Under the pieces are notes generated by a model. The model ran no database searches. It worked only from the letters and a program-made list of their open reading frames with translations, and was not told the origin of the DNA. A stretch of DNA of 64,000 bases from DATHZQ01 sp963823505 (GTDB lineage: Bacteria > Actinomycetota > Acidimicrobiia > Spongiisociales > UBA5794): assembly GCA_963823505.1 (NCBI GenBank), contig CAWGLY010000007.1, forward strand, positions 130,477-194,476. The letters are read 5' to 3'. Shown here piece by piece: positions 8,094 to 16,331 of this stretch; the stretch's first letter is position 1, and each line of letters starts with the position of its first letter. The translations under genes and the position numbers were made by a program.

Positions 8094-10637
8094 TCACCCT
8101 GGCGATCCATAGTGAGTGAACGCTGCCCACCAGAGGGCATGAGACCGCATCTCTCTCACGCGCAGGACTGCATCGCGATGTGCTGCGGCGGGCGGCATAC
8201 CGGCCAGGACCTCCTCGTAGAAGCGTTCGTTGTACGTCGTCGCTGCGACATTGCCGACGGACCACAGCGTTCCGATGACGTGGGAAGCACCGGCGAGGAG
8301 GAACGCCGTGGGGAACGAGATCATCTGCTCTGAACGAGCGAGGTCGGGTATGCCGGACTCGCAAGCCGACAGGTTGACGAGCCAGTTGACCTCTTGATGC
8401 TGCAGCACAGCACGCAGCGACAGCCGGTCTTCGAGCTCGAGGCCACTTGACATGGGGTCGAGTGCGTCGTAGCTGCCGTGGCACGAGAAGTGCGCCACAA
8501 CGCCGTCCGCGTTCAAGTGTCGGAGCACGTCCGCTGCGGTCGGCATTTCGATGCAGGCGTCGCGGCCGAACATCATGGCAAAGGAGCTGCGGTCACGTCC
8601 CAGGTGGAGCTGCGGCCACGACGGTGGACCGGGGTGGAACACCCCGAAGCTTCCACCTTCTGGACGGTCTCGATGAGCAGCTGCCGCCCATGCTGCGCTG
8701 GGTGCGACGGTGATGGCGGCACGTTCGATCAACGCCGTTCCCTCCGACGTCCGGCCGGCCGCGAACGGGAGCAGTCCACAGAAGCCCGTCGGCGCAATCA
8801 GGAGCGCATCGGTGTCAGGGAATCGCTCGGTGAGCCGGCTCGTGAAATCGACCAGGGCACTCACTGCAGTGCCCGGCTGTCCACGGCGAGCCTCGTCGAG
8901 TGCCGTGAAGAGCACATCACCCATGTCGAATCGGTTCACGGGGAGGACGACCGGCTCGTCGAGGTGCGTCGACAAGATGACAGTCTCCCAGTCTCCAGCG
9001 CAGACCCATACAGTGGCGGGATCGTCGAAATCCGACCGGGGCGCGCCGGGGCGAGGCAGCCATACCCGCGGTGCTTCCAGTACCTCGCGCGCCCGCGATA
9101 CATCTCCAGCCACCGCATGGCACGAGGCGAGGTTGCTGATCAGGCCCTCTGCGTGCGTGGCGAGTTCGCGGAGTGCGCCTCGGTCGCCCCGGAGGCGCTC
9201 GGATTCCGATCGGAACGCTTCCAGGGCGCCCTGCAGCGGTTGGATCGCTGCATACACATCGCCCGCTTGCCGCGCCAGGTAGGCCCTTGTCTCGCCCATT
9301 CGGATCGCATCCGAGTAGCCGAGCTCAGCGTTGAACGTGGTGACCCGGCGCGCCTCCTCCAGGTCGTGGTCGTCCCCAGTCGCCTCGAAGCGCGCGGCGA
9401 GCCGGGTGGCCAGGTTTGCCGCCCGTACCGGCCGACGTGCACTCGAAACGGGTGTCGCGTCGAGCGCATCCCGCAACAGGCGGATCGCTTCGTCGATGTC
9501 CTCCCGGCGGTGATGCTCGTCGAACCTCTTCCCCAGTAACGCGGCGAGGTTGTGGAGGAAGTCGGGTCGGTCGAATCCTTCTGGCACGGTCCGGTCAAGC
9601 GCTTCACGGGCGGCTGCGATCGCTTGGTCGAGATCCTCGTGGCTCTTCGCCACCTTTGCGCGACCGCCGAGACTTCCCGCCAAGTTGGTGAGGAGCCCTG
9701 GCCGGCGCGGGTCGTCGGCATCAACGTGATCGACGGCTGCGCGGGCTGCGTCGACTGCTTCGTCCAGGAGCCCTCGGCGCAACGTCAATTGATAGAGCTC
9801 GCGCAGCCGCGCCGAGAGCATGCTGAGGATGACCGGGTAGGCGGGGTCGGCTGCGTCAGCCGCGTCGACGGCGCGCCGCGAGACCGCAATGGACTCCTCC
9901 AGCTTCGAGCGATCACCGGTGATCTCGTACGTGTAGGCCAGGTTCCGGCTCAGCGTGTTGAGGCTGTCGGCATAGGCCAGGCTGTTCGGATCTGCCTCGG
10001 CAGCGGCCATCCGCATGGTCTTGGTCGCCTCGAGCAGATGGGCGGGATCTGCCGTGATCTCGAAGAGCTCGCGTAGCCGCTCGGCGAGGCCAATGAGGTG
10101 ATCCACACGCTGCGGGATGCCACTTTGGCCGGCGGCGACCGCCATTCGAGCCAGGTCGACGGCGTCGGCGACGGTGTCAGGGTTGCGTTCGAAGCGCCCG
10201 TAGCGCCCCCGAAGCGCGGCCGCCATGTGGAGCACACCAGCGGCCATGTTGGGGTGGCATGATCGGAGGAAGCCGTCCTCGGTCGCATAGTGGATAACGA
10301 GGAGCGCGGTGCCAAAGTCCCAATCCTCAGGTTCGCCTTCCGGAGTGAGCTCCTCGTAGATGTGGACGAGCTGAGCGATGAGGTTCGCGACGTCCCGGTT
10401 GTTGTTCCCAATCAGCAGCCCAGCAATGGCGTACCATCGTTCGGCTTGCCTCGATTGGCCGTCATCCAGCGCAAACCCCGCCGACATCACCAGACGGTTG
10501 ACGGCATCGGGCCGGCGCAGCTCCGGGTGGTCGTCGACGATGCGTCGCGCCCTTCGCACCGACACGTCAAACAGCCCCTGGAACAGGTCAGCCAGGGCGG
10601 TCTCGTTGCGTGGCGGTGGCGGTGGATTGGCAGTCAT
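8094..10637 (-). CDS. TPR-repeat CHAT-domain protease-like protein
   Basis: The 847-residue protein has a long alpha-helical region of tetratricopeptide-like repeats from about 60 to 560 (for example EESIAVSRRAVDAADAADPA, DEAVDAARAAVDHVDADDP, DEAIRLLRDALDATP), followed by a C-terminal CHAT domain. The caspase-like dyad is intact: His720 in HFSCHGSYD and Cys759 in NLSACESG. CHAT proteins are clan-CD cysteine proteases or their relatives, and several act in prokaryotic cell-death or defence pathways, usually cutting a partner protein. I see no obvious protease target or toxin beside it; the neighbour is a GT-B-like enzyme 34 bp upstream on the same strand. I chose MTANPPPP as the start because the upstream frame lies inside an antisense-like extension with no ribosome binding site. 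Confidence 0.85.
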   Translation of the reverse strand: MTANPPPPPRNETALADLFQGLFDVSVRRARRIVDDHPELRRPDAVNRLVMSAGFALDDGQSRQAERWYAIAGLLIGNNNRDVANLIAQLVHIYEELTPEGEPEDWDFGTALLVIHYATEDGFLRSCHPNMAAGVLHMAAALRGRYGRFERNPDTVADAVDLARMAVAAGQSGIPQRVDHLIGLAERLRELFEITADPAHLLEATKTMRMAAAEADPNSLAYADSLNTLSRNLAYTYEITGDRSKLEESIAVSRRAVDAADAADPAYPVILSMLSARLRELYQLTLRRGLLDEAVDAARAAVDHVDADDPRRPGLLTNLAGSLGGRAKVAKSHEDLDQAIAAAREALDRTVPEGFDRPDFLHNLAALLGKRFDEHHRREDIDEAIRLLRDALDATPVSSARRPVRAANLATRLAARFEATGDDHDLEEARRVTTFNAELGYSDAIRMGETRAYLARQAGDVYAAIQPLQGALEAFRSESERLRGDRGALRELATHAEGLISNLASCHAVAGDVSRAREVLEAPRVWLPRPGAPRSDFDDPATVWVCAGDWETVILSTHLDEPVVLPVNRFDMGDVLFTALDEARRGQPGTAVSALVDFTSRLTERFPDTDALLIAPTGFCGLLPFAAGRTSEGTALIERAAITVAPSAAWAAAAHRDRPEGGSFGVFHPGPPSWPQLHLGRDRSSFAMMFGRDACIEMPTAADVLRHLNADGVVAHFSCHGSYDALDPMSSGLELEDRLSLRAVLQHQEVNWLVNLSACESGIPDLARSEQMISFPTAFLLAGASHVIGTLWSVGNVAATTYNERFYEEVLAGMPPAAAHRDAVLRVREMRSHALWWAAFTHYGSPG

Positions 10638-10671
10638 GATCCGAGAGTCCTCGTGCGCGGTCAGGGACCTG

Positions 10672-12225
10672 CTACACCTGCTCGACGACGCGTCCGGCTC
10701 CAGCCTCGTCGCGTTCCCAGCGGCGACCGGTGGCAAGCTCGACGCACTTGTAGGCGCCGTCGTAGATGCCGATGCGCTTGTTCTTCACGATCATGTCGCA
10801 GTACATCTCGAGCAGGTCGTCGTCGAGGCTCATCAGGTCGATGGCTTGCAGCGTCTCGGGGATGGTCCTGGTCTCGATCGTGCCGTCGCCGAGCTCTGCG
10901 GCGCGGATCGCCCCCCACGCTTCGTGTCCGCCCACCCGTTCGTTGAAAATCTTCGGCACGGGATAGAACGCCAGCTCGCTCGGCTTGGTGATCATGACGT
11001 CGATGACCCGCATCAGGTAATTGGTTGCATAGACCGCGTGGAAGATGTTGTCGTGAAGGAACACGTGGATACCGTCGGCATGCCCGCTGCGGATCTCATC
11101 AGCGAACGCCTTCGTGTTCTCCCAGTCGAAGTGGGTGTAGAGCTCTGCAGCCGCCGGTCCCATCTCGTTGCGGAGCCACTCCCAGTTGTCGGCGTGGTCG
11201 CCGAGGTTCACGAAGAGGGTCACCTCGCCGCGGTCGACCATCGGCCGGCAATGCTCGATGACGGCCTTGAAGAGCTCCCGTTGCGCTCCCGCCCCACCCA
11301 TGGTGAGCATCAGCCGCCGTGGCTCGCTTCGTCGCATCCGGTCCAGCCGGGCGGCACAATCCTCCTCGATCCCCTCGACGAGCTCGTGGTCGACGTGGTG
11401 GCCGACGAAGTGGAGCGCATCCGGCGGCACCGGTCTGAGCATCCGGCCCTTGTCGTCGAAGTTCCTCATGACTCTGAAGCCGTAGTAGCCCGAGGGTGAC
11501 TGCACGCCGTGCTTGGCGCCTTCGATGAGCTGAAAGGCCATCGGCCAGTTGTCGAACATCATGTCGACGACGTGCGTCATGCCGCCGGCCACGGCTCCCA
11601 TCGTGTTCCACATGTGCGACCCGAGTAGCGGCGCCTGCTGGGGCAGGGCGCGGTGCAGTCCGGCAAACAGCTCACTCATCCGGTAGTCCCTGGCGTTGGC
11701 CTTCACGAAGCGCCACGGCCACCCCGCGGCGAACGTGTTCAACGCCCAATTGAGACCTGGGAGGGTCTTGTCGCCGGTCGTGATCGACTCCCACACGTAT
11801 TTGTTGAACAGCTTGCTGCGTTGCGAGAGTCGCGAGAACTTCGAGTAGTTGGTGTTCCACCAGTTGATCACGTCCGAGCTGATGCCAGGGATGGCAAGGA
11901 GGTCGAGCCAATACGGCGTAAAGCCCATGGCCCTTGCCGCCGACATGCCCGCCATGGCGATCCGGTAGTGACCAAATCCCATGCGCACGGTGGCGCAGAT
12001 GACACCATTCTCGGGATCGATCGGCTCGCCGTCTCCGTCGCGGACGATGTCCTTGAGCCCAAACATCTGCCCCAGGTATTCGTTGTCGCGCAGGCTCAGC
12101 GTGTAGGTCTCGTCAGGGTCGTATTCGAACTTCTCAACGAACATGTTCTGCCACTTGCGGGCGCGCTGCGCCTGCGCCGCATCGAGTTCGTTGCCGTACA
12201 GAACGAACCGGTCGTCTGCCGCCAT
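10672..12225 (-). CDS. Uncharacterised GT-B-fold glycosyltransferase-like protein
   Basis: I do not recognise a named family for this 517-residue protein, but several features resemble MurG/MGDG-synthase-type GT-B enzymes. VRMGFGHYRIAMAGMSAARA, about residue 80, has the G-x-G-H loop. RRLMLTMGGAGAQRELF resembles the GGSxGA nucleotide-sugar loop, and IDVMITKPSELAFYPVPK resembles the C-terminal ITKPG donor-binding motif. No membrane segment is obvious. The ATG at 12225 has GGAG six bases upstream. It precedes the CHAT gene and is divergent from the DeoR gene. Two fragments of its 3' end are scattered in the first 5 kb. The acceptor and the donor sugar are unknown. Confidence 0.65.
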   Translation of the reverse strand: MAADDRFVLYGNELDAAQAQRARKWQNMFVEKFEYDPDETYTLSLRDNEYLGQMFGLKDIVRDGDGEPIDPENGVICATVRMGFGHYRIAMAGMSAARAMGFTPYWLDLLAIPGISSDVINWWNTNYSKFSRLSQRSKLFNKYVWESITTGDKTLPGLNWALNTFAAGWPWRFVKANARDYRMSELFAGLHRALPQQAPLLGSHMWNTMGAVAGGMTHVVDMMFDNWPMAFQLIEGAKHGVQSPSGYYGFRVMRNFDDKGRMLRPVPPDALHFVGHHVDHELVEGIEEDCAARLDRMRRSEPRRLMLTMGGAGAQRELFKAVIEHCRPMVDRGEVTLFVNLGDHADNWEWLRNEMGPAAAELYTHFDWENTKAFADEIRSGHADGIHVFLHDNIFHAVYATNYLMRVIDVMITKPSELAFYPVPKIFNERVGGHEAWGAIRAAELGDGTIETRTIPETLQAIDLMSLDDDLLEMYCDMIVKNKRIGIYDGAYKCVELATGRRWERDEAGAGRVVEQV

Positions 12226-12310
12226 GCCAGCTCCGTTTCCGAAAGATGCTGCTGTTCTCCTGCTGCGGCGCAACACTACCGCTCGCCGAAGTGGGGGCAG
12301 AGGAACCCGG

Positions 12311-12368
12311 TTTTGCAAAACAAAGGGAAATGATGCCTCTTGACATACAAACGCAAATTATCGAAGAT
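12311..12368 (+). promoter_or_regulatory. Promoter and candidate DeoR operators of the galactoside locus
   Basis: TTGACA (12340-12345) and GAAGAT (12363-12368) are 17 bp apart and would start transcription at about 12375, the ATG of the DeoR gene. Two near-identical 12-mers, ACAAAGGGAAAT (12320-12331) and ACAAACGCAAAT (12347-12358), match at 10 of 12 positions and lie 27 bp apart; the second sits inside the promoter spacer. A perfect palindrome TTTTGCAAAA is at 12311-12320. DeoR-family repressors commonly bind such repeats, so self-repression is likely. Confidence 0.5.
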
Positions 12369-12374
12369 CTGCCG

Positions 12375-13166
12375 ATGGCGTCCGCCACGTTGCCTGCAGT
12401 GCGGAGGGAGCGCATGCTCTCGATCATCCGCGACCGCGATTTTGCGCGAGTGGGAGAACTCTCAAACGAGTTTGGGATCTCTGAGGTGACGGTGCGCTCC
12501 GACCTCGATCACCTTGAACGAAGAGGAAGCGTGCGCAGGGTTCATGGTGGAGCGGTCTTTGCGGCGCGCCCCGATCGGCGGGAGCGACCCTTCGAGGAAG
12601 AGGCGATCTCTTCGGTCGAAGAGAAGCGTGCGATCGCACGGTGCGCTGCTGAGATGGTGCAGTCGGGCGACGTCGTGATCCTCGACGTCGGCACGACGTG
12701 CTCTGCGCTGGCCAAGGCGATGGCCGCACGCCAGGACCTCGAGGACGTGGTCGTGGTCACCAACGGCCTCAACATCGCCATCGCCTTCGAGCCCGTCATG
12801 CCCAGGTTCTCGGTGGTGGTCACAGGAGGCACGGTGCGTCCCCTCCAGCACTCGTTGGTCGATCCGTTCGGCGGCCCCGTGCTCGAACGGCTCAACGCCG
12901 AGCTGATGTTTCTGGGGTGCAACGGTGTGGACGTGCGCACCGGCGTCACCAACGTGAACCTTCCGGAAGCCGAGATGAAGCAACGCATGATGCGTTCGGC
13001 GCGGCGTACCGTGGCCCTCGCCGACGGCTCGAAGGTGGGTGAGACGAGCGTCGCATGGGTGTGCGACATCGATGCACTCGATGCGCTGATCACCGGAAGC
13101 TCGGTGTCGCCTGAAGCGATTGCCGAGCTGGAAGAGCAAGGTCTCGAAGTTTGGGTTGCACGATGA
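12375..13166 (+). CDS. DeoR-family sugar-responsive transcriptional repressor
   Basis: The 263-residue protein has the DeoR N-terminal helix-turn-helix (RRERMLSIIRDRDFARVGEL, then EVTVRSDLDHLERRGSVRRV with HGGAV) and the DeoR sensor domain with its sugar-phosphate-binding signature DVGTTCSALAKAM, VVTNGLNIA, VVTGGTVRP and FLGCNGVD. Family members usually sense a phosphorylated sugar made by the genes they control, which fits galactose 1-phosphate or a related intermediate here. I start it at 12375 because that gives the normal family length and matches the promoter's predicted start site; an upstream ATG pair at 12330-12335 is possible. It heads the ABC transporter and gal genes in the same direction. 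Confidence 0.85.
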   Translation: MASATLPAVRRERMLSIIRDRDFARVGELSNEFGISEVTVRSDLDHLERRGSVRRVHGGAVFAARPDRRERPFEEEAISSVEEKRAIARCAAEMVQSGDVVILDVGTTCSALAKAMAARQDLEDVVVVTNGLNIAIAFEPVMPRFSVVVTGGTVRPLQHSLVDPFGGPVLERLNAELMFLGCNGVDVRTGVTNVNLPEAEMKQRMMRSARRTVALADGSKVGETSVAWVCDIDALDALITGSSVSPEAIAELEEQGLEVWVAR

Positions 13167-13181
13167 CCCGAGGTTCGAAAT

Positions 13182-13201
13182 CCGCTCCACACAAGGAGCG
13201 G
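13182..13201 (+). promoter_or_regulatory. Hairpin between the DeoR gene and the binding-protein gene
   Basis: CCGCTCC (13182-13188) and GGAGCGG (13195-13201) form a 7-bp stem with a six-base loop, 37 bp before the GTG of the binding protein. It may be a weak terminator or a processing site that sets expression of the binding protein above the regulator. Confidence 0.4.
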
Positions 13202-13237
13202 CGAGAAGTAGAGACATAATCGAAAGGAGTCTTCCGA

Positions 13238-14635
13238 GTGAAGAAACCACTTCTACTGCTGCTGATCGTGTTCGCCCTCGTGGCGGCGGCGTGTGGCGGC
13301 GACGACGACGCGGCTGACGACGGCGGCGACACGACGACCACGACACAGGCTGCGACGGAGGAGACAACCGCCCCAACCGAAGCGCCGGCAACGACGACGG
13401 CAGCGTCCACCGAAGACACAGAGCCCATGGACGACGTCACCCTGCGGTGGCGGACCCGACCCGACAACGACGAGGAAGCCGGCGTCTATGCGGCCATCTC
13501 GGATGAGCTGACGGCCTCGCTCGAGGGCGTCACCCTGAGCTACGAGCCGGGCGGTTCCGAGACGGCGGGCTACCAGCAGAACTTGCTGACCGAGCTGGCT
13601 GCGGGTACCGCTCCCGACGTGTTTTGGCTCCCCGGCACGGACATCGCGGACTTCGCCACGCGTGGCGTGATCCTCGACCTTCGTGACCTGGCGGATGCAA
13701 GCGGCCACAACGATGCCGACTTCTACCCCGGCCCGATGTTCCACCTCACCTTCAACCCGGAGACGGGCAACACGGGTGAGACGCTATGGGGTCTGCCGCG
13801 CGACGTTTCGGCATTTAGCTTGTACATGAACACGGACCTCATCGCCGAGGCAGGCGTGGACGATCCGCGCGAGCTGGCTGCGGCCGGGAATTGGAACTGG
13901 GACACCTTCCGCGAGGTCATCGACGGCATCGGCACCTTGGGCGGCGAGGTCGTTGGCTACGGGCAGAGCTCCTGGTGGGGTCCGTATGGCTACTGGATGA
14001 ACGCCGCCGGTGGCGGCTTCTTCAACGACGACCGGAGTGCGTGTGCGCTGGATAGTGACGGCTCGATCGCCGGCATGACCGAACTCGCCGACCTGTACGC
14101 CGCTGGCTCCGTCATCCCCTGGGGTGAGGACGCAGAGGCGCCCTTCCGCGCCGGCAACGTTGGCCTGTTCCAGAACGGTCGCTGGGCAACGCCCGGCATC
14201 CGGACCGTCGATTTCAACTGGGACGTCGTGAAGCTGCCTGAAGGTCCGGCTGGCCCGTCCAACTGGCTCTTCTGGGGCGCCTACGTGGTCAATGCCAATA
14301 CCGAGAATCCCGAAGCAGCATGGAAGCTCGTCGAGGCATTGACAACCGCTGATGTGCAAGCCCAGGTCGCCGAGCTCGGTGCCAACATCCCCAGCCGGGT
14401 GAGCCAGGATGCACTCGATGCCTTCCTGACCTTCACCCCGCCGGACAACAACCAGGCGTTCCTCGACGGGCTCGCCGAGAACCCTGCCACCGAAGGCCCG
14501 CTGTGGGCCGGAAGCTGGCCGGAGTACGTGTCCATCATGGATGCCGAGATTGGTGCAGTGGTCACCGGCGCAACGTCGGTCGATGACTTCGCCGCCAACA
14601 TCTGCGGCTTGACCGCTTCAGCCTTCTCCGGCTGA
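13238..14635 (+). CDS. Sugar ABC transporter substrate-binding lipoprotein (CUT1)
   Basis: A GTG start eight bases after AAAGGAG opens a lipoprotein signal peptide with lipobox VAAAC at residues 17-21, then an acidic and Thr-rich linker to about residue 65. The rest is a family-1 extracellular solute-binding protein: ELAAGTAPDVFWLPGTDIAD, GLPRDVSAFSLYMNTDLIAE, FRAGNVGLFQNGRWATPGIR and NPEAAWKLVEAL are typical. The 465-residue length is usual. It should deliver an oligosaccharide to the two permeases that follow; from the neighbourhood a galactoside is the best guess. Confidence 0.9.
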   Translation: MKKPLLLLLIVFALVAAACGGDDDAADDGGDTTTTTQAATEETTAPTEAPATTTAASTEDTEPMDDVTLRWRTRPDNDEEAGVYAAISDELTASLEGVTLSYEPGGSETAGYQQNLLTELAAGTAPDVFWLPGTDIADFATRGVILDLRDLADASGHNDADFYPGPMFHLTFNPETGNTGETLWGLPRDVSAFSLYMNTDLIAEAGVDDPRELAAAGNWNWDTFREVIDGIGTLGGEVVGYGQSSWWGPYGYWMNAAGGGFFNDDRSACALDSDGSIAGMTELADLYAAGSVIPWGEDAEAPFRAGNVGLFQNGRWATPGIRTVDFNWDVVKLPEGPAGPSNWLFWGAYVVNANTENPEAAWKLVEALTTADVQAQVAELGANIPSRVSQDALDAFLTFTPPDNNQAFLDGLAENPATEGPLWAGSWPEYVSIMDAEIGAVVTGATSVDDFAANICGLTASAFSG

Positions 14636-14648
14636 GTTGACCATCCGA

Positions 14649-14674
14649 GGGGCCGGGCCTCGTGGCCCGGCCCC
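14649..14674 (+). terminator. Strong stem-loop after the binding-protein gene
   Basis: GGGGCCGGGCC (14649-14659) pairs with GGCCCGGCCCC (14664-14674) around a TCGT loop, 14 bp after the binding-protein stop. Such hairpins usually stabilise the binding-protein message and let only part of transcription continue into the permease genes. Confidence 0.65.
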
Positions 14675-14756
14675 ACGGAGCCTGCTGGGTGGGCGCCGTG
14701 CAAGGGCGCGGCTCGTCATCTCCAGCTAGCTTCGGCGCACACCCGGGAGGACCATC

Positions 14757-16331
14757 GTGACGACCGAAGTCGAGACCCCAGCCCGAGCGCCAACCGCGGG
14801 GCAACCGCAGCCGGCGTGGCTCAAGCCGCTGGCGGCGTGGCAAGCGGTATTTGCGATAGCCATGGCCGTTCTCGTCGTCCTGATCGTGATCAAACGTGGC
14901 GTCGTCATCGATGGCACTCCCCGGCTGTTGGCCATCACCGTGTTTGGTCTCGCCGCGATCTTTGCGGCGCTCAGTGTGTCGTGGCTGCTTGCCGTGCATC
15001 ATCGTGGACGGCTCGCGGCGTTCATACTGAACATGCTGCTCGCCGTGGGCGCGGGGTTCATAGCCCTGCAGGAGATGGACATCTTCAACGGCCTCGATGC
15101 GGTGGGGGAGAGATTCCCCAGCGCGCTCCCGTTCCTGGCCCTCATCGCGGTTGGGTGGCTCATCTCGGGATGGAGCGGCCGCCTGGGCACCAGAGCTGCC
15201 AAGGCTCTGAAGCTTGCTGCGCGTTGGCTCGTGATCATCGGCGCCGCCTTCATGCTGCTCGCCGTTGGCCTGCTCCCCGGCATACTCGAGTTCTTGCGGC
15301 GCATCGTGCAGCCCGCTGCGTTGATCCCGGCTGCCATCGCCGTCGTCGGCGGCTTCTGGACTCGGCTCTTGTGGAGCGACGATGCGACCCGTGCCTTCGG
15401 TTCCACCAAGGCTCAGATGGAAGTGCTCGAGGGCATCACCTTCGTGGCCCCCAACGTGCTGGGTTTCCTGGCGTTCCTCGCCGGGCCGCTCGTCATCTCG
15501 CTGTTCGTCTCATTCACCGATTGGGACGGCTTGGGCGAGGCCAGCGTCATCTGGTTCACCAACTACACGGACCTCCTCTCTGACCCCTTCTTCCTGAAGT
15601 CGGTCCGCAACATCCTGTACTTCGGGATCCTGGCGGTTCCGCTCTCCGTCTTGCCCGCGTTGGGCCTCGCGGTGCTGCTCAACTTGAAGCTGCCCGGCAT
15701 GAAGGTCTTCCGGGCGCTCTATTTCCTGCCCGCCGTGGCGGGCGTGGTTGGCGTGGCGCTCATCTGGAAGCAGCTCTACAACGCCACGATCGGCTACATC
15801 AACTATGCGATCCTGCGGCTGACCGACTTCATCAACCTGGTGCCGGGGCTCGACTTCGAAGCGTGGCAACCCCAGTGGCTTTCCAGCCCGTCCACCGCGA
15901 TGATCTCAATGGTCATCGTCTTCTCGTTCTCGACGATCGGCCTCAACACCGTGCTGTTCTTGGCTGGGCTGCAGGGGCTTCCGCCTGTGCTGTATGAAGC
16001 AGCGGAGATCGATGGCGCGGGTCCCTGGTCGAAGTTCCGGAGGATCACCGTGCCGCTGCTGGCGCCTACCACCGTGTTCGTCGTCATCACCACGACGATC
16101 CTGGCGCTGCAACTGTTCTCGGAGCCGTTCATCCTCAATGCTCCGCAGCTGTCGCCGAATGGCCCCGACAACGCAACGCTCACCCCAGTCATCTACCTCT
16201 ACCAGAACGCTTTCGAGCGTTTCAACCAGGGGTACGCCTCGGCCATCGGCTGGGTGCTGTTCCTGCTGATCTTTGCGATCACGCTCATCTACTTCCGAAC
16301 CCAGCGCGACAAGGGGGTGTTGAGCACATGA
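14757..16331 (+). CDS. CUT1 ABC permease (MalF type) with an extra N-terminal membrane module
   Basis: The second half, from about residue 220 (EGITFVAPNVLGFLAFLAGP), is a standard sugar permease, with the ATPase-contact loop YEAAEIDGAGPWSKFRRITV (residues about 415-434). The first 215 residues are unusual: they hold about six additional hydrophobic segments (for example AVFAIAMAVLVVLIVIK, LLAITVFGLAAIFAALSVSW, LVIIGAAFMLLAVGLLPG) not seen in MalF-like proteins of about 300 residues. The GTG start has GGGAGG at ideal spacing. It overlaps the next gene by four bases. No ATP-binding subunit is encoded in the window, so a shared MsiK-type ATPase elsewhere is expected. Confidence 0.85.
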   Translation: MTTEVETPARAPTAGQPQPAWLKPLAAWQAVFAIAMAVLVVLIVIKRGVVIDGTPRLLAITVFGLAAIFAALSVSWLLAVHHRGRLAAFILNMLLAVGAGFIALQEMDIFNGLDAVGERFPSALPFLALIAVGWLISGWSGRLGTRAAKALKLAARWLVIIGAAFMLLAVGLLPGILEFLRRIVQPAALIPAAIAVVGGFWTRLLWSDDATRAFGSTKAQMEVLEGITFVAPNVLGFLAFLAGPLVISLFVSFTDWDGLGEASVIWFTNYTDLLSDPFFLKSVRNILYFGILAVPLSVLPALGLAVLLNLKLPGMKVFRALYFLPAVAGVVGVALIWKQLYNATIGYINYAILRLTDFINLVPGLDFEAWQPQWLSSPSTAMISMVIVFSFSTIGLNTVLFLAGLQGLPPVLYEAAEIDGAGPWSKFRRITVPLLAPTTVFVVITTTILALQLFSEPFILNAPQLSPNGPDNATLTPVIYLYQNAFERFNQGYASAIGWVLFLLIFAITLIYFRTQRDKGVLST

